From CAJWOS01 sp964502005 (GTDB lineage: Bacteria; Myxococcota_A; UBA796; UBA2385): a DNA stretch of 64,000 nucleotides. Below are positions 16,799 to 25,845 of the stretch, one piece after another (within the stretch, counting starts at the first letter, position 1; each line of letters opens with the position of its first letter). The DNA is taken from the NCBI GenBank assembly GCA_964502005.1, contig CAZCUX010000010.1, forward strand, positions 62,001 to 126,000, given 5' to 3'. Position numbers and translations under genes: made by a program. The notes beneath the pieces are model-generated. The model was not told where the DNA came from, searched no databases, and worked only from the letters and a program-made list of their open reading frames with translations.

Positions 16799-17237
16799 CG
16801 CCCATCGCCTATAATGGCACAATAGCGGCTCCTGAGCTGGAATCTACACCCGCAACGGACGCCCATTCGATGTCCGAATTGGCCGAGACGCGCCCATTAT
16901 CGGCGCATTGTCTATATGGAGCATATACCATGCAAAAATTCACTTTTTACCTTATTCCCCCCTATCCCGTCGTTATTTCCACACGCGCGGACCTATCGAA
17001 GCGTAAACCGAAGACAGACCCACGCTCCAACGCGCCCGTGCCACAGCCGAACCGCTCGCTGAATCGCCATTCATTGGGCCAAAATCAAGCGCTTCTTGCT
17101 CACGTTGCTCAATATGTCGGCGGAATCGGACACGGCGGGCGCACGATAGGGCACCTGCCGGTTCCGCCCCCGATTTCGGTTTGATTTGAAGCGTCGTTTC
17201 GGGTCAAGACCAAAAGGAGCAGGTGGTCGTCGTCGGA
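16799..17237. other. Intergenic region without a supported gene
   Basis: This stretch is visibly AT-richer than its surroundings. The only sizeable open frame is on the + strand (16765-17184), with an internal ATG at 16930 preceded by GGAG that would give 84 residues beginning MQKFTFYLIPPYPVV. It is Pro/Arg-rich and matches no family, so I do not call it a gene. The region lies between convergent gene ends and holds one imperfect copy of the TGAATC palindrome. Confidence 0.4.
17060..17073. promoter_or_regulatory. Near-palindrome TGAATCGCCATTCA
   Basis: This matches the 8107 palindrome except for one base in the right half-site (CATTCA instead of GATTCA). It may be a weaker site for the same dimeric protein. 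Confidence 0.25.
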
Positions 17238-17257
17238 AAATGAATCATGATTCATTT
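17238..17257. promoter_or_regulatory. 20-bp palindrome with core TGAATCATGATTCA
   Basis: A perfect 20-base palindrome: the 14-base core TGAATCATGATTCA is flanked by AAA and TTT. It lies 15 bases beyond the end of the MDR oxidoreductase gene and shares both half-sites with the site at 8107. The length and symmetry are unlikely by chance in such GC-rich DNA. Confidence 0.4.
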
Positions 17258-17271
17258 CGCGAAATCACCCC

Positions 17272-18288
17272 TCAATCGACCATCATCACGACCTTTCCGA
17301 AGTGGGAGCCGGAGGCGAGATGCCGCATCGCATCCGGCAAGTCGGCGAATGGAAACACGCGGTCCACCACCGGCCGCACCGACGGATGGGCGGCGTAAAG
17401 GTCACACAAATCCGCAAGGTCCGCGACCGCGCCCACCAAGACGCCTTGAACGCGAATATGCCGCATGAGGATGGATGTGAGGGCCAACTCGGTCTGCACG
17501 CCCGCCAACACACCAATGAGCGAAACCGTGCCCCCCGCACGCACCGCCTGCAACGACTGCGCGAGAGTGCCCGCACCACCAAGCTCCACCACCGCGTCCA
17601 CACCAGAACCCGCCCAGCGCGCAGCACTTCGACCCCAAGCGGCATCCGCAACATACGAAATCGTGTGGTCCGCGCCGAGCGCCGTGGCCCGCGCCCGCTT
17701 TTCGTCCGATGCGGACGTCACGCACACATGGGCCCCCACCATCTTTGCGATTTGCAGGGCGAACAAGCTCACCCCCCCCGTGCCCAACGTCAGCACGGTG
17801 TCCCCTGCACCGATGCCAGCCTCGATCACCACGGCTCGATAGGCCGTCACGCCAGCACAAGGCAAGCAGGCCGCCTCTGCATCCGAGAAATGGGCAGGCG
17901 GCGCCACCACCGCATCGGCCGATACCACCACAAACGACCGAAATACGCCTTGCACCGGTCCGCCGAGCGTCGTCCGGGTAGGGTTGGCGGGCAATCGGCC
18001 CGACCGCCATCCCGGATTGAACGCGACCACCCGGCGCTGCCCGAGCATTGCGACGGGAACCCCCTCTCCTACCGCGTCCACCACGCCCACACAGTCCGAC
18101 CCCGGCACCAACGGAAGGGGCTGCCGAGCATTGTACTGGCCGCCCACCATCAGTATATCTCTGTAATTGAGGGACACAGCCGTCACCCGGATACGAACCT
18201 CGCCAGGTCCGGGGGAGGGAGCTTCTTGGGCTACCCGCGTCAGCCGGTCGACGCCAAAAGCACCGTCCAATACCCATTGAAGACCCAT
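17272..18288 (-). CDS. MDR-family NAD(P)-dependent oxidoreductase (quinone oxidoreductase-like)
   Basis: Encodes 338 residues. The N-terminal GroES-like domain carries VSLNYRDILMVGGQYN and PLVPGSDCVGVVDAVGEGV. The Rossmann part has GDTVLTLGTGGVSLFALQIAKMVGAHVCVTSASDEK with a Gly-rich nucleotide-binding loop. The C-terminal domain (GTVSLIGVLAG, RVFPFADLPDAMRHLASGSHFGKVVMMVD) is typical of zinc-independent medium-chain dehydrogenases. The zinc ligands of true alcohol dehydrogenases are not seen, so an enone, quinone or alcohol reductase using NADPH is likely. The substrate is unknown. It is monocistronic, with a perfect 20-base palindrome just beyond its stop. Confidence 0.9.
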   Translation of the reverse strand: MGLQWVLDGAFGVDRLTRVAQEAPSPGPGEVRIRVTAVSLNYRDILMVGGQYNARQPLPLVPGSDCVGVVDAVGEGVPVAMLGQRRVVAFNPGWRSGRLPANPTRTTLGGPVQGVFRSFVVVSADAVVAPPAHFSDAEAACLPCAGVTAYRAVVIEAGIGAGDTVLTLGTGGVSLFALQIAKMVGAHVCVTSASDEKRARATALGADHTISYVADAAWGRSAARWAGSGVDAVVELGGAGTLAQSLQAVRAGGTVSLIGVLAGVQTELALTSILMRHIRVQGVLVGAVADLADLCDLYAAHPSVRPVVDRVFPFADLPDAMRHLASGSHFGKVVMMVD

Positions 18289-18477
18289 TTGTTGACTCCT
18301 ATGCGCGCAGCCACACGGCGATTTTGTCTCAAGGACGAAGGGAGCCCACCCGACGAAACTTCAATTTCTTGGACCGACATCGGGCGGATCGATGCACATT
18401 GGTCTACCTTGCCAACACGGGTGCGACGAACCTGCTGGCCCAATGGTTTGGCGACCGGGCCGCTCTGGGGTGCGTCG

Positions 18478-18888
18478 ATGAGTGAGATGGACGGTGCAGT
18501 GAGTGTTTCGGTTGGTGCTTCCGAGCGACGGGATAACCATCGCGCGGTTGTCAACTATCCTACGCTCTGGGACCACCGCCGCCTCGAAGGCCAAGCGGGG
18601 GAAATTCGCGACATTAGCCATCGAGGCGTGTTCTTGCGCCCGCACGGAGGCACCGTACGGTTTCGCCCCAACGACACCGTATGGGGCACCATGATGATTC
18701 GCGGTGAAGCGCGAGTATTTAGCGCAGTCGTGCGGTGGCGCGGCTGGTCTCTCGAACACCGTTGTGTAGGGTTGGGCCTGGAGCTAGAAGAACACTGCGC
18801 GCTGACCGACGACGAAATTCGCGCGATTCGGTGGCCACAACGTCCCAATGGCAGGCCAGTCTTGCGGGTGATTCGCCGCCACGACTGA
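18478..18888 (+). CDS. PilZ-domain c-di-GMP-binding protein
   Basis: Encodes 136 residues from an ATG at 18478. The PilZ c-di-GMP motifs are present: RDNHR giving RxxxR (Arg18, Arg22) and DISHRG at 45-50 matching the D/NxSxxG motif. The C-terminal half (VRWRGWSLEHRCVGLGLEL) completes the small beta-barrel. Such single-domain proteins sense cyclic di-GMP and modify motility, secretion or gene expression through a partner. The diguanylate cyclase at 1838 could be one source of the messenger. The start is uncertain because the frame stays open upstream for hundreds of codons of non-protein-like sequence. Confidence 0.85.
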   Translation: MSEMDGAVSVSVGASERRDNHRAVVNYPTLWDHRRLEGQAGEIRDISHRGVFLRPHGGTVRFRPNDTVWGTMMIRGEARVFSAVVRWRGWSLEHRCVGLGLELEEHCALTDDEIRAIRWPQRPNGRPVLRVIRRHD

Positions 18889-18950
18889 AACGATGCGGTT
18901 GCACCCTGCGGGGAATGTGTGACAGCCTGGTGGCCCGCCCCCGAGGCACC

Positions 18951-21900
18951 ATGCTTGTACCCGGCCTGTATGAAGCGCTCATCACGCCCGCTCTCGCGGA
19001 TTTGCTCGCGCCCTTGGCGCCCTCGCTCGTACAAACCCTCGCGCTGCACACCGCCGACGAAGCAAGCCCTGCCCTCGCGCGCCACCTCGCGCGGGTGTTC
19101 GCCACCGCGCTCCAAGGCCCTCCCGAGGACCAAGCCGCGCTTGTACACCGCATCTTGGCGCTCTTGCTCGAAGCGGTGCCCGACACGGAGCGGGAGGCGT
19201 TGGCGCGCGCCCTCGTCCCTGTTTCGCCGCTGGCGGAGCTTCATAGCGTCGCTACGGTCCCCACCGCGGGGCAGCCGGTTCACCCCAAGCGACCACGCTC
19301 GCGCATGGGCGAAAATGCGCTGCTCACCAATGGTCCCCAGGACGACCGGCTCCTCCCATCGCTCCTGACCGAGCTGTCGTCGACAGATGCCGTGGACCTC
19401 TTGTGCGCATTCATCAGCATTCGAGGCGTACGACTGGTCGAAGCCGCACTGCAAGGCGTTGTTCAAAGGGGCGGCACTGTGCGGGTTGTCACCTCGACCT
19501 ATATGGCGGGCACCGAACGGTTGGCGCTCGACCGCCTCACAAACATCGGCGCATCGGTGCGCGTCGGCTACGAGAGCCGCACCACACGTCTTCACGCAAA
19601 AGCATGGCTGCTCCATCGCAACACAGGCCTGTCCACCGCGTTTGTGGGAAGCAGCAACCTCAGCCCGTCCGCGCTGGTCGACGGGCTTGAGTGGAACGTG
19701 CGGCTGTCCAATGTCGAGTCCCCGCATCTCTTGCAAAAAGTCGCCACGACATTCGAAGGGTATTGGAACGACGGGCGCTTTTTGCCCTACGACCCAACCG
19801 AAGACGCCGCTCACTTGGACGCAGTGCTGCAACGTGAGAGCCAAGGGGGAACAGGAAACGCCTTGGCTGCGGTGCTGGCGAAGATGGCCTGGCGGCCATA
19901 TCCCTACCAGCAAGAGATGCTCGACCGCCTCCATGCCGCACGCAGCGACCGCGCGGAGAGCCGCTGCTTGGTGGTCGCGGCCACAGGTACTGGCAAGACA
20001 GTCATTGCAGCATTTGACTATAAGTCTTTATGCCGCGATAAGACACCCATTCGCCTCCTCTTCGTGGCGCATAAGCGCGAGATTCTGGAGCAAGCGCGCG
20101 CGACCTTCGCGTCGCTCATGGGAGACGCGAGTTTTGGAGAGTTCCTTGTAGACGGGAAGGTGCCGACACGCTGGGAACAAGTATTTGCGTCCATTCAATC
20201 GCTCGACCGACGCGATGACATCCACCCTGAGCACTTTACGATGGTGATTCTCGACGAGTTTCATCACGCCGAGGCCGAGAGTTACAAGCGACTGCTCGCG
20301 CGCCTTCGACCGCAACATTTGTTGGGACTCACGGCCACGCCCGAGCGCGCCGATGGTCGCGACATTTTGCACCACTTCGACGGCCACCCCACCGTAGAGC
20401 TGCGCTTGTGGGATGCCCTCGACCAACAACTATTGTGCCCGTTCCACTATTTTGGACTGTCCGACGGCACCGACTTGCGCGCGATGAAGTGGCGCAACGG
20501 CGGTTACGCGCTCGAAGACCTGGAGGCCCTTTACACCGCCAACGACGCACGTCTGACGATTGTATTTCGGGCGCTGCACGACAAAATCGGCGACCCCACC
20601 ACCATGCGCGCGCTCGGTTTTTGCGTCAGCAAAGCACACGCGCGGTTTATGGCACGCCGCTTTACCGATGCCGGGATTCCGGCCGAAGCAATCGTCAGCG
20701 AGACAAGTACAGAAGCACGCGACAACGCACTTCGCAAGCTCAAATCGCGTGAGGTAAACGTCCTATTCACAGTTGATATTTACAACGAAGGCGTCGACAT
20801 TCCCGATGTCGATACGCTCCTGATGCTTCGCCCCACCGACAGCGTTACATTGTTTTTACAGCAGTTGGGGCGCGGGCTACGCAAGGCAGACCACAAGGCG
20901 GTGTGTACGGTGCTCGACTTTGTAGGTCTGCAACACAAGCAGTTTCGCTTCGACCTACGCTACCGCGCAATCACGGAAACGACCGTCCGCACGCTCTGCG
21001 CAGGAATCGAGAGTGGTTTCGCGCGCTTGCCCGCCGGTTGTGCGATTGACCTCGACCACAACCTACGAAAACAGGTGCTCCAGCAGGTCAAATCGAGCAT
21101 CCTCACAACCGAAGCGAAGTGGGTCGCCGAGCTACGCCGCCTAGGGCCCGACGTCCCCCTCGCGACCGCTTTGTACGAGCTGCAGGTCGATGCGGAGGAG
21201 CTGTACCGCAACAAGCGCGCCTGGACGCTCTTGCGCCACAAAGCGTTTCCCCGCCTTGTCCCCGCGCCGCAGACCGAGGCGTTCCGACGCCTGCAATCGC
21301 TGCTCCATATTGACGACCCCGAGCGGGTGTCCACCTACACCCGCTGGCTAAGGCAGCCAGACGCCCCGTGCGTGGCCGCGGCTTCTACCCGTGAAGTCCT
21401 CCTCATGTCCGCCCTCCATTTCGACCTGCGGGGCAACCAGACCCCTTGGCGAAGCCTCCAGGAGTCTCTCGACGAGCTGTGGACCCACAATGACCTCCGC
21501 GACGAGATGTGCGCCTTGCTGGCCCTCAACACCGCCCGCCGGCCTTGGCCCGACCACGCCCTTGGCTTGCCCATTCCCGCCCCGCTCCGCACCCACGCCC
21601 GCTACTCACGCGATGAAGTGCGGGCGCTCTTGGGCGAGCTAACGGTCGCGCGCCAAACCCAACACCGCGAGGGGGTATTGTGGAGCGCAGCGAATCGCGT
21701 GGACGTCTTCTTCGTGACCCTCCATAAAGACGCACGCTTCTTTTCGCCGAGCACCAGTTACCGCGACCACGCCGTCTCCGATACCCGCTTTCATTGGGAG
21801 TCCCAAAGCACAACACGCGAGACCTCGCCGACCGGTCGGCGCTACCAGCGGCACCAAGCGGAGGCGTCGCATGTGGTGCTCTTTGTTCGCGAAGGGTCGA

Positions 21901-22052
21901 AGGACGAGCGCGGCATCCCCCAACCGTTCGTGTGCCTCGGCCCCTGCACCTACCTCTCGCATCGCGGCAGCGCGCCAATGGCCATTGACTGGGAGCTAAA
22001 AACACCGTTGCCTGCGCGGGTGTTGGAGCAGTATCGTGCAATCTCCGCCTGA
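18951..22052 (+). CDS. PLD nuclease-superfamily 2 helicase-DUF3427 fusion protein
   Basis: Encodes 1033 residues from MLVPGLYEALIT with GAGG eight bases upstream; an ATG at 18915 would add 12 residues. The N-terminal ~250 residues contain a phospholipase D-like nuclease site: HAK at 215-217 and GSSN at 233-236 form one HxK...GSxN half-site, so dimerisation would be needed for catalysis. A superfamily 2 helicase follows with ATGTGKT (344-350), DEFHH (435-439, DExH type), LTATPERADG and LGRGLRKA (motif VI). The C-terminal third corresponds to DUF3427. This architecture is widespread and sporadically distributed, and relatives are suspected in restriction or antiphage defence; the role here is inference. 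No methyltransferase or other defence gene is adjacent. Confidence 0.88.
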   Translation: MLVPGLYEALITPALADLLAPLAPSLVQTLALHTADEASPALARHLARVFATALQGPPEDQAALVHRILALLLEAVPDTEREALARALVPVSPLAELHSVATVPTAGQPVHPKRPRSRMGENALLTNGPQDDRLLPSLLTELSSTDAVDLLCAFISIRGVRLVEAALQGVVQRGGTVRVVTSTYMAGTERLALDRLTNIGASVRVGYESRTTRLHAKAWLLHRNTGLSTAFVGSSNLSPSALVDGLEWNVRLSNVESPHLLQKVATTFEGYWNDGRFLPYDPTEDAAHLDAVLQRESQGGTGNALAAVLAKMAWRPYPYQQEMLDRLHAARSDRAESRCLVVAATGTGKTVIAAFDYKSLCRDKTPIRLLFVAHKREILEQARATFASLMGDASFGEFLVDGKVPTRWEQVFASIQSLDRRDDIHPEHFTMVILDEFHHAEAESYKRLLARLRPQHLLGLTATPERADGRDILHHFDGHPTVELRLWDALDQQLLCPFHYFGLSDGTDLRAMKWRNGGYALEDLEALYTANDARLTIVFRALHDKIGDPTTMRALGFCVSKAHARFMARRFTDAGIPAEAIVSETSTEARDNALRKLKSREVNVLFTVDIYNEGVDIPDVDTLLMLRPTDSVTLFLQQLGRGLRKADHKAVCTVLDFVGLQHKQFRFDLRYRAITETTVRTLCAGIESGFARLPAGCAIDLDHNLRKQVLQQVKSSILTTEAKWVAELRRLGPDVPLATALYELQVDAEELYRNKRAWTLLRHKAFPRLVPAPQTEAFRRLQSLLHIDDPERVSTYTRWLRQPDAPCVAAASTREVLLMSALHFDLRGNQTPWRSLQESLDELWTHNDLRDEMCALLALNTARRPWPDHALGLPIPAPLRTHARYSRDEVRALLGELTVARQTQHREGVLWSAANRVDVFFVTLHKDARFFSPSTSYRDHAVSDTRFHWESQSTTRETSPTGRRYQRHQAEASHVVLFVREGSKDERGIPQPFVCLGPCTYLSHRGSAPMAIDWELKTPLPARVLEQYRAISA

Positions 22053-22247
22053 CCGCTGATGCGAGGTCTTGTTCCGATATCCAACACGCGCACCGAAGCG
22101 AAACGGCTTCAGAAAGCCGCCGCAATCGATAGGGTGACCATATCCATCGGTCCAACGGACCCAGAACACCACCCCACGCTGACGGTTCCGTTCGCCTGCG
22201 CCGGGTGCAACATCGCGCCTTGTGGCACGCATCACCGAAGCCCTGCG

Positions 22248-23021
22248 CTATTCCGCCAACGCATCCACAATTCGGCCGTCGCGGGTCGCGCCGGTCGACT
22301 GTTCAACGTAAACTGCCTTCTCCACTGCATCGGGCGCGAGCTTCACGAGTGTCTGGAGGTCGCGCACATCGAGTATCGGGTCTTGGTTGTCAACCAGCAG
22401 CAGCACGTCCTTTTCTCCCGTTGGAGCGTTGAGGAGCGCATAAATCGGCTCCAAATCGGGGTCCATGTCGTCGACGGGCACCTTGACGGAGGACCCCGCC
22501 GCAAACAAACGAGCGTCGAGGTCTTCGAGGCTGAGGTAGGGGGAGTCTGCGACAATTGTAGACACGCCTTCGGACTGCCAACCAATCCCCAGCGCGAGCC
22601 CGGCGGCCATCCCTAGGCCCACCACCGACGTATCCGCCGCCGATTTGCGACAGTAATCAATCATTGCCCGCAAGTCGTCTTGAAAATGTGGGTAGATATA
22701 CATATTGTTGTCGATTTCGAACTCAGAGCTTTCCCCAAAGCCCCGCCAATCAAACATGACAACGTGCGCGGTCAAGCTCAACTGGTCGACCAACGGCAGC
22801 ACATCCGCCATGTTCCCCTCCCCATCGTGGGCCACCAATACAAGGCGCGTAGTCTTCGTTTTCGCCGCGACAACCCACGTTGCCAACGACGACCCATCCG
22901 AAGTACGCACCTTCGTTTCCGTGTACGTCAAACCGTATTTGTCGGGGCGCTGAAAATACACCCGCGACGGATTGAGCGCATGGGCAGGAAGAACAAGGGA
23001 AAGCGCGAGTACATTGAGCAT
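22248..23021 (-). CDS. Secreted alpha/beta-hydrolase-fold protein, catalytically degenerate
   Basis: Encodes 257 residues with a signal peptide (MLNVLALSLVLPAHA). The fold is that of the BEM46/FrsA-like alpha/beta hydrolases: RLVLVAHDGEGNMADVLPLV stands where HGNAGN-type oxyanion loops occur, then VVMFDWRGFGES. The nucleophile elbow, normally GxSxG, reads GMAAG at 137-141, with Ala139 in place of Ser. The Asp position is kept in VDNQDP, but no His is found near the C-terminus where the catalytic one should be (QSTGATRDGRIVDALAE). It is therefore probably a non-enzymatic binding protein in the periplasm. The fold assignment is fairly sure and the loss of activity is inferred from the missing residues. 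Confidence 0.78.
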   Translation of the reverse strand: MLNVLALSLVLPAHALNPSRVYFQRPDKYGLTYTETKVRTSDGSSLATWVVAAKTKTTRLVLVAHDGEGNMADVLPLVDQLSLTAHVVMFDWRGFGESSEFEIDNNMYIYPHFQDDLRAMIDYCRKSAADTSVVGLGMAAGLALGIGWQSEGVSTIVADSPYLSLEDLDARLFAAGSSVKVPVDDMDPDLEPIYALLNAPTGEKDVLLLVDNQDPILDVRDLQTLVKLAPDAVEKAVYVEQSTGATRDGRIVDALAE

Positions 23022-23320
23022 GGTGTCTCCGGTGTGCTACCCCGAACAGGGCAAGGCAAGGAAAGAGCTGCCCCAATCGTAGCCGACATCCCACAGGCGC
23101 GAACCCCTCACGAATCTGTCGCGACGCGACACAACGTATGGACATTTTTCGTACGCGCTGGTTCTCTATCGTGCCTCGCCTTCCCCAAAAACGGCGGTCG
23201 CGCAGCCACCTCCGAAGAGTGGACTCCCACAAAACACAAGCATTGCTCCACACAAACGAGCGAAATGCTCTCCACAGTCTGTCTTCCTCTGTGGCGTCGA
23301 AGAGGATAGCCCATCGAAGT

Positions 23321-25153
23321 ATGTACCAACTTGATGGAATCCAACTTTTACGCATGCACCTTGGAACCACGGTGGCGGTTCTGCATTGGTTGGTCGCTAT
23401 CGTTGGATTCTCGGTGGCTCGGCAGCGGGTGGTCGGCGCGCGTTGGTTTCTCGTGAGCACAACCATCCTCGGGTGGATGACATTTTGGACTGCGGTTTCC
23501 TACGCACTTGGTCATTTTCACCCATGGATGCGCGCTACTTCGCAACTACTAAGCGGATTTGGAAGTCCGTCATTTCTGTTGTTTATTTCGGCAAGTGTTC
23601 GCCCTCGAAGCCCGGTTCCTTGGCCTTGGTTGTTGGTGGGCCTCCCCGGCACGATGTGGAGCATCATCATGCTCACCCATCCGCCGTCTATGGAGTTTCT
23701 CATTGCCTTCAATGAAGGCGCGCCAGTCTGGTGGGACAACCTCACCTCCCCGTTTTACCTTGCACACTTGGTTGGAACGGGTCTTGCATTCCTGACCGGC
23801 GCGTGGATGTTACTTCGTGCATGGAAACGAACAAGTGATGGCCCATACCGCCAAAGCATCGCCTGGATTGCAGGAGGACTCGCCATTGGGATGATGGGAT
23901 GGTTCCTTTTTGGATTTGTGGTCACCGTCCTCAACATTCACTCCGCGCTCGCATTCGCTCCCCTTGCAACCATCCCGTCGGTGGCCTTCGGCGCCAGAGC
24001 ACTCAGCTTGTCCATGGAGCACGCGCGCATCGGATGGACCCGCGTGCAAGAGGCAAAGAATATCCGCCAGGAGAGCGTTTCGATTGCCATCGGGGGCTTG
24101 ACCACAGAGATTGGGGGGGCGCTCTCCGACATTGCGACCCGTTGTGCGATCGCGGCGGTGACCCCACCCAGCGGTCGCGCTGCAACCACGCTATTCAAGG
24201 ACCTCGAACGCCGGTCGCGCGACGCCGAACGCCGCCTCACCCACGTTGCCCGCGCTGTCGCACCGGATGCCGAACCCACGGCGCTGGACGTGGTCCCGCT
24301 CCTCGACCACTTCGTCCAATCCACCGACCTTTTCGTCGACGAAAACCTAAATGAACGGCGATTCAGTGGCGAGGCCCACTCGCTGCAACGGGCCGTGCAA
24401 GCCTTGGTTTCCAATGCAAACGACGCCGGCTGCGGCCGTCCCCGTCTGCGCGCCGTCTATCTTCCTAGCGCGGTGATTCCCGCGACGGCAATCGGCGAGG
24501 ACATCGACGGAAAAGACGTATTGATGATTGAACTGTGTGACAACGGCTCCGGTATGACCGCAGAGGTCCTCCAACGTTGTCTCGAACCCTACTTTTCTAC
24601 CCGCGATGGACGACGAGGCCTCGGGTTGGTGGTTGTCATGCAAGCCGCCCGCATTGCCCGCGGCGCGCTGAACGTGGAGTCATCGCAAACGTCGGGAACA
24701 TGCGTTCGCTTGTACTTGCCGGAAGTCGACCCCCTACACATCGACTGGGTCGCGCAACCAGAGCAACATATCGACGCACCGACCGTATTGCTGCTTGACG
24801 CCGACGCGCCCCGCGCCGAGCTCCTCAAGGACTTTTTGCAAACACGCGGGGTGACCGTACTCTCTGCCGAAAGTGGCGGTCGGTTGCGTCGAAATGCCGC
24901 AAACACTACCTTTGGCGGTCCTTTGGTTCTATGCGTACAACGTCCGGTGCGGGGGGAAGACGCTGCGCTCGCTATCGCCGTTGACCGGGGCCAGTCCTTC
25001 GCCGACGTCGTCGTCGTATGCGACCTCGGCGACCCCCTCCCGTCCATCGCTCATCCCCTCACACGCCCGGTGTCCCCGCCCGCACTCGCTGCCGTGCTCG
25101 CGGAAGCCCTCGTTCGCGCAAGCAATCCCGCCGCGAAATCAGGTTCTCCCTGA
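23321..25153 (+). CDS. Seven-TM histidine-kinase-like sensor without a phospho-His, with degenerate receiver
   Basis: Encodes 610 residues from an ATG at 23321; the 61 in-frame codons upstream look non-coding. Residues 15-230 form about seven transmembrane helices. The segment where a dimerisation domain should give AHDFNN-like sequence reads GGLTTEIGGALSD (259-270), with no His. The ATPase core is intact: N-box LVSNANDAG (363-370), DNGSGM (407-412), YFSTRDGRRGLGL (424-436). Residues ~487-600 resemble a receiver domain (TVLLLDADAPRAELLKDFLQ), but the phospho-acceptor strand reads LVLCVQRP, without Asp. It probably binds ATP and signals allosterically. It precedes a NarL-type regulator and a soluble kinase, forming a three-gene signalling set. 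Confidence 0.8.
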   Translation: MYQLDGIQLLRMHLGTTVAVLHWLVAIVGFSVARQRVVGARWFLVSTTILGWMTFWTAVSYALGHFHPWMRATSQLLSGFGSPSFLLFISASVRPRSPVPWPWLLVGLPGTMWSIIMLTHPPSMEFLIAFNEGAPVWWDNLTSPFYLAHLVGTGLAFLTGAWMLLRAWKRTSDGPYRQSIAWIAGGLAIGMMGWFLFGFVVTVLNIHSALAFAPLATIPSVAFGARALSLSMEHARIGWTRVQEAKNIRQESVSIAIGGLTTEIGGALSDIATRCAIAAVTPPSGRAATTLFKDLERRSRDAERRLTHVARAVAPDAEPTALDVVPLLDHFVQSTDLFVDENLNERRFSGEAHSLQRAVQALVSNANDAGCGRPRLRAVYLPSAVIPATAIGEDIDGKDVLMIELCDNGSGMTAEVLQRCLEPYFSTRDGRRGLGLVVVMQAARIARGALNVESSQTSGTCVRLYLPEVDPLHIDWVAQPEQHIDAPTVLLLDADAPRAELLKDFLQTRGVTVLSAESGGRLRRNAANTTFGGPLVLCVQRPVRGEDAALAIAVDRGQSFADVVVVCDLGDPLPSIAHPLTRPVSPPALAAVLAEALVRASNPAAKSGSP

Positions 25154-25266
25154 TGGGGCGAAGCGGACCGCATAGATAGACCAACGACCACGCTCTGCGT
25201 GTACTGGCAGAACCCGTCGGAGGCCCTCCGCGGAATCCCGTTCTCCCCCACTTCGGAGTCCGATTC

Positions 25267-25845
25267 ATGCGGTACCGTTTTTTGCTCGCCGAAGACCACC
25301 CCATCTTTTCAAGCGGCCTTCGACAGCTATTAGAAGCGACCCTCGATTGGACATGCGTGGGCTTGGTCGACACCGAAAATGCCGCAATAGAGGCCCTTCG
25401 CAATGAGACCGTCGACATCGCAATCGTCGACCTGGCGCTCAAACAAGGCTCCGGTTTGCAGCTCATACAACACTTGCAGGCGCACTATCCGCGAACCCGA
25501 CGGGTGGTGTTGACCTCTACGACCGGCCCCGATGTCGACAAGCGCGTCGCAGCCCACGGTGGCGCTGCCGTGCTGTCCAAGCAGCTTCATCCCGCAGACC
25601 TCCTGAACGCCCTCGCGCTCGCCGGCGCACCCATCTCGCAAATCGACGACCGCCTCGCGACGTTGACCCAACGCGAGCGCGAGGTGCTTCACCTGATGGG
25701 CCGTGGACTCACGACCAGCGAGATTGCAGAACAGTTGTTCGTCTCGCCAAAGACAATCGAAACCCATCGGATGAACCTCAAGTCCAAACTTGGGGTGAAC
25801 GATGTCTACAAGCTGATGCGGATTGCAACCACCTATGTTGCGTGA
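25267..25845 (+). CDS. NarL/FixJ-family response regulator
   Basis: Encodes 192 residues. The receiver domain shows AEDHP (acidic pocket Glu9-Asp10), the phospho-acceptor Asp55 in IVDLALKQGSG, Thr83/Ser84 in VLTST and Lys105 in LSKQ, so it is a complete receiver. A linker leads to a LuxR-type helix-turn-helix: LTQREREVLHLMGRGLTTSEIAEQLFVSPKTIETHRMNLKSKLGV (about 134-178). Phosphorylation should promote dimerisation and DNA binding. The next gene, a HisKA_3-type kinase, overlaps it by 11 bases and is its likely phosphodonor. The upstream membrane protein is the probable sensor partner. Confidence 0.95.
   Translation: MRYRFLLAEDHPIFSSGLRQLLEATLDWTCVGLVDTENAAIEALRNETVDIAIVDLALKQGSGLQLIQHLQAHYPRTRRVVLTSTTGPDVDKRVAAHGGAAVLSKQLHPADLLNALALAGAPISQIDDRLATLTQREREVLHLMGRGLTTSEIAEQLFVSPKTIETHRMNLKSKLGVNDVYKLMRIATTYVA

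Noticed and set aside
16930..17184. 84-residue frame MQKFTFYLIPPYPVV... in the AT-rich gap
   Set aside because: GGAG precedes the ATG, but the product is Pro/Arg-rich, has no family signature and ends in non-protein-like sequence.
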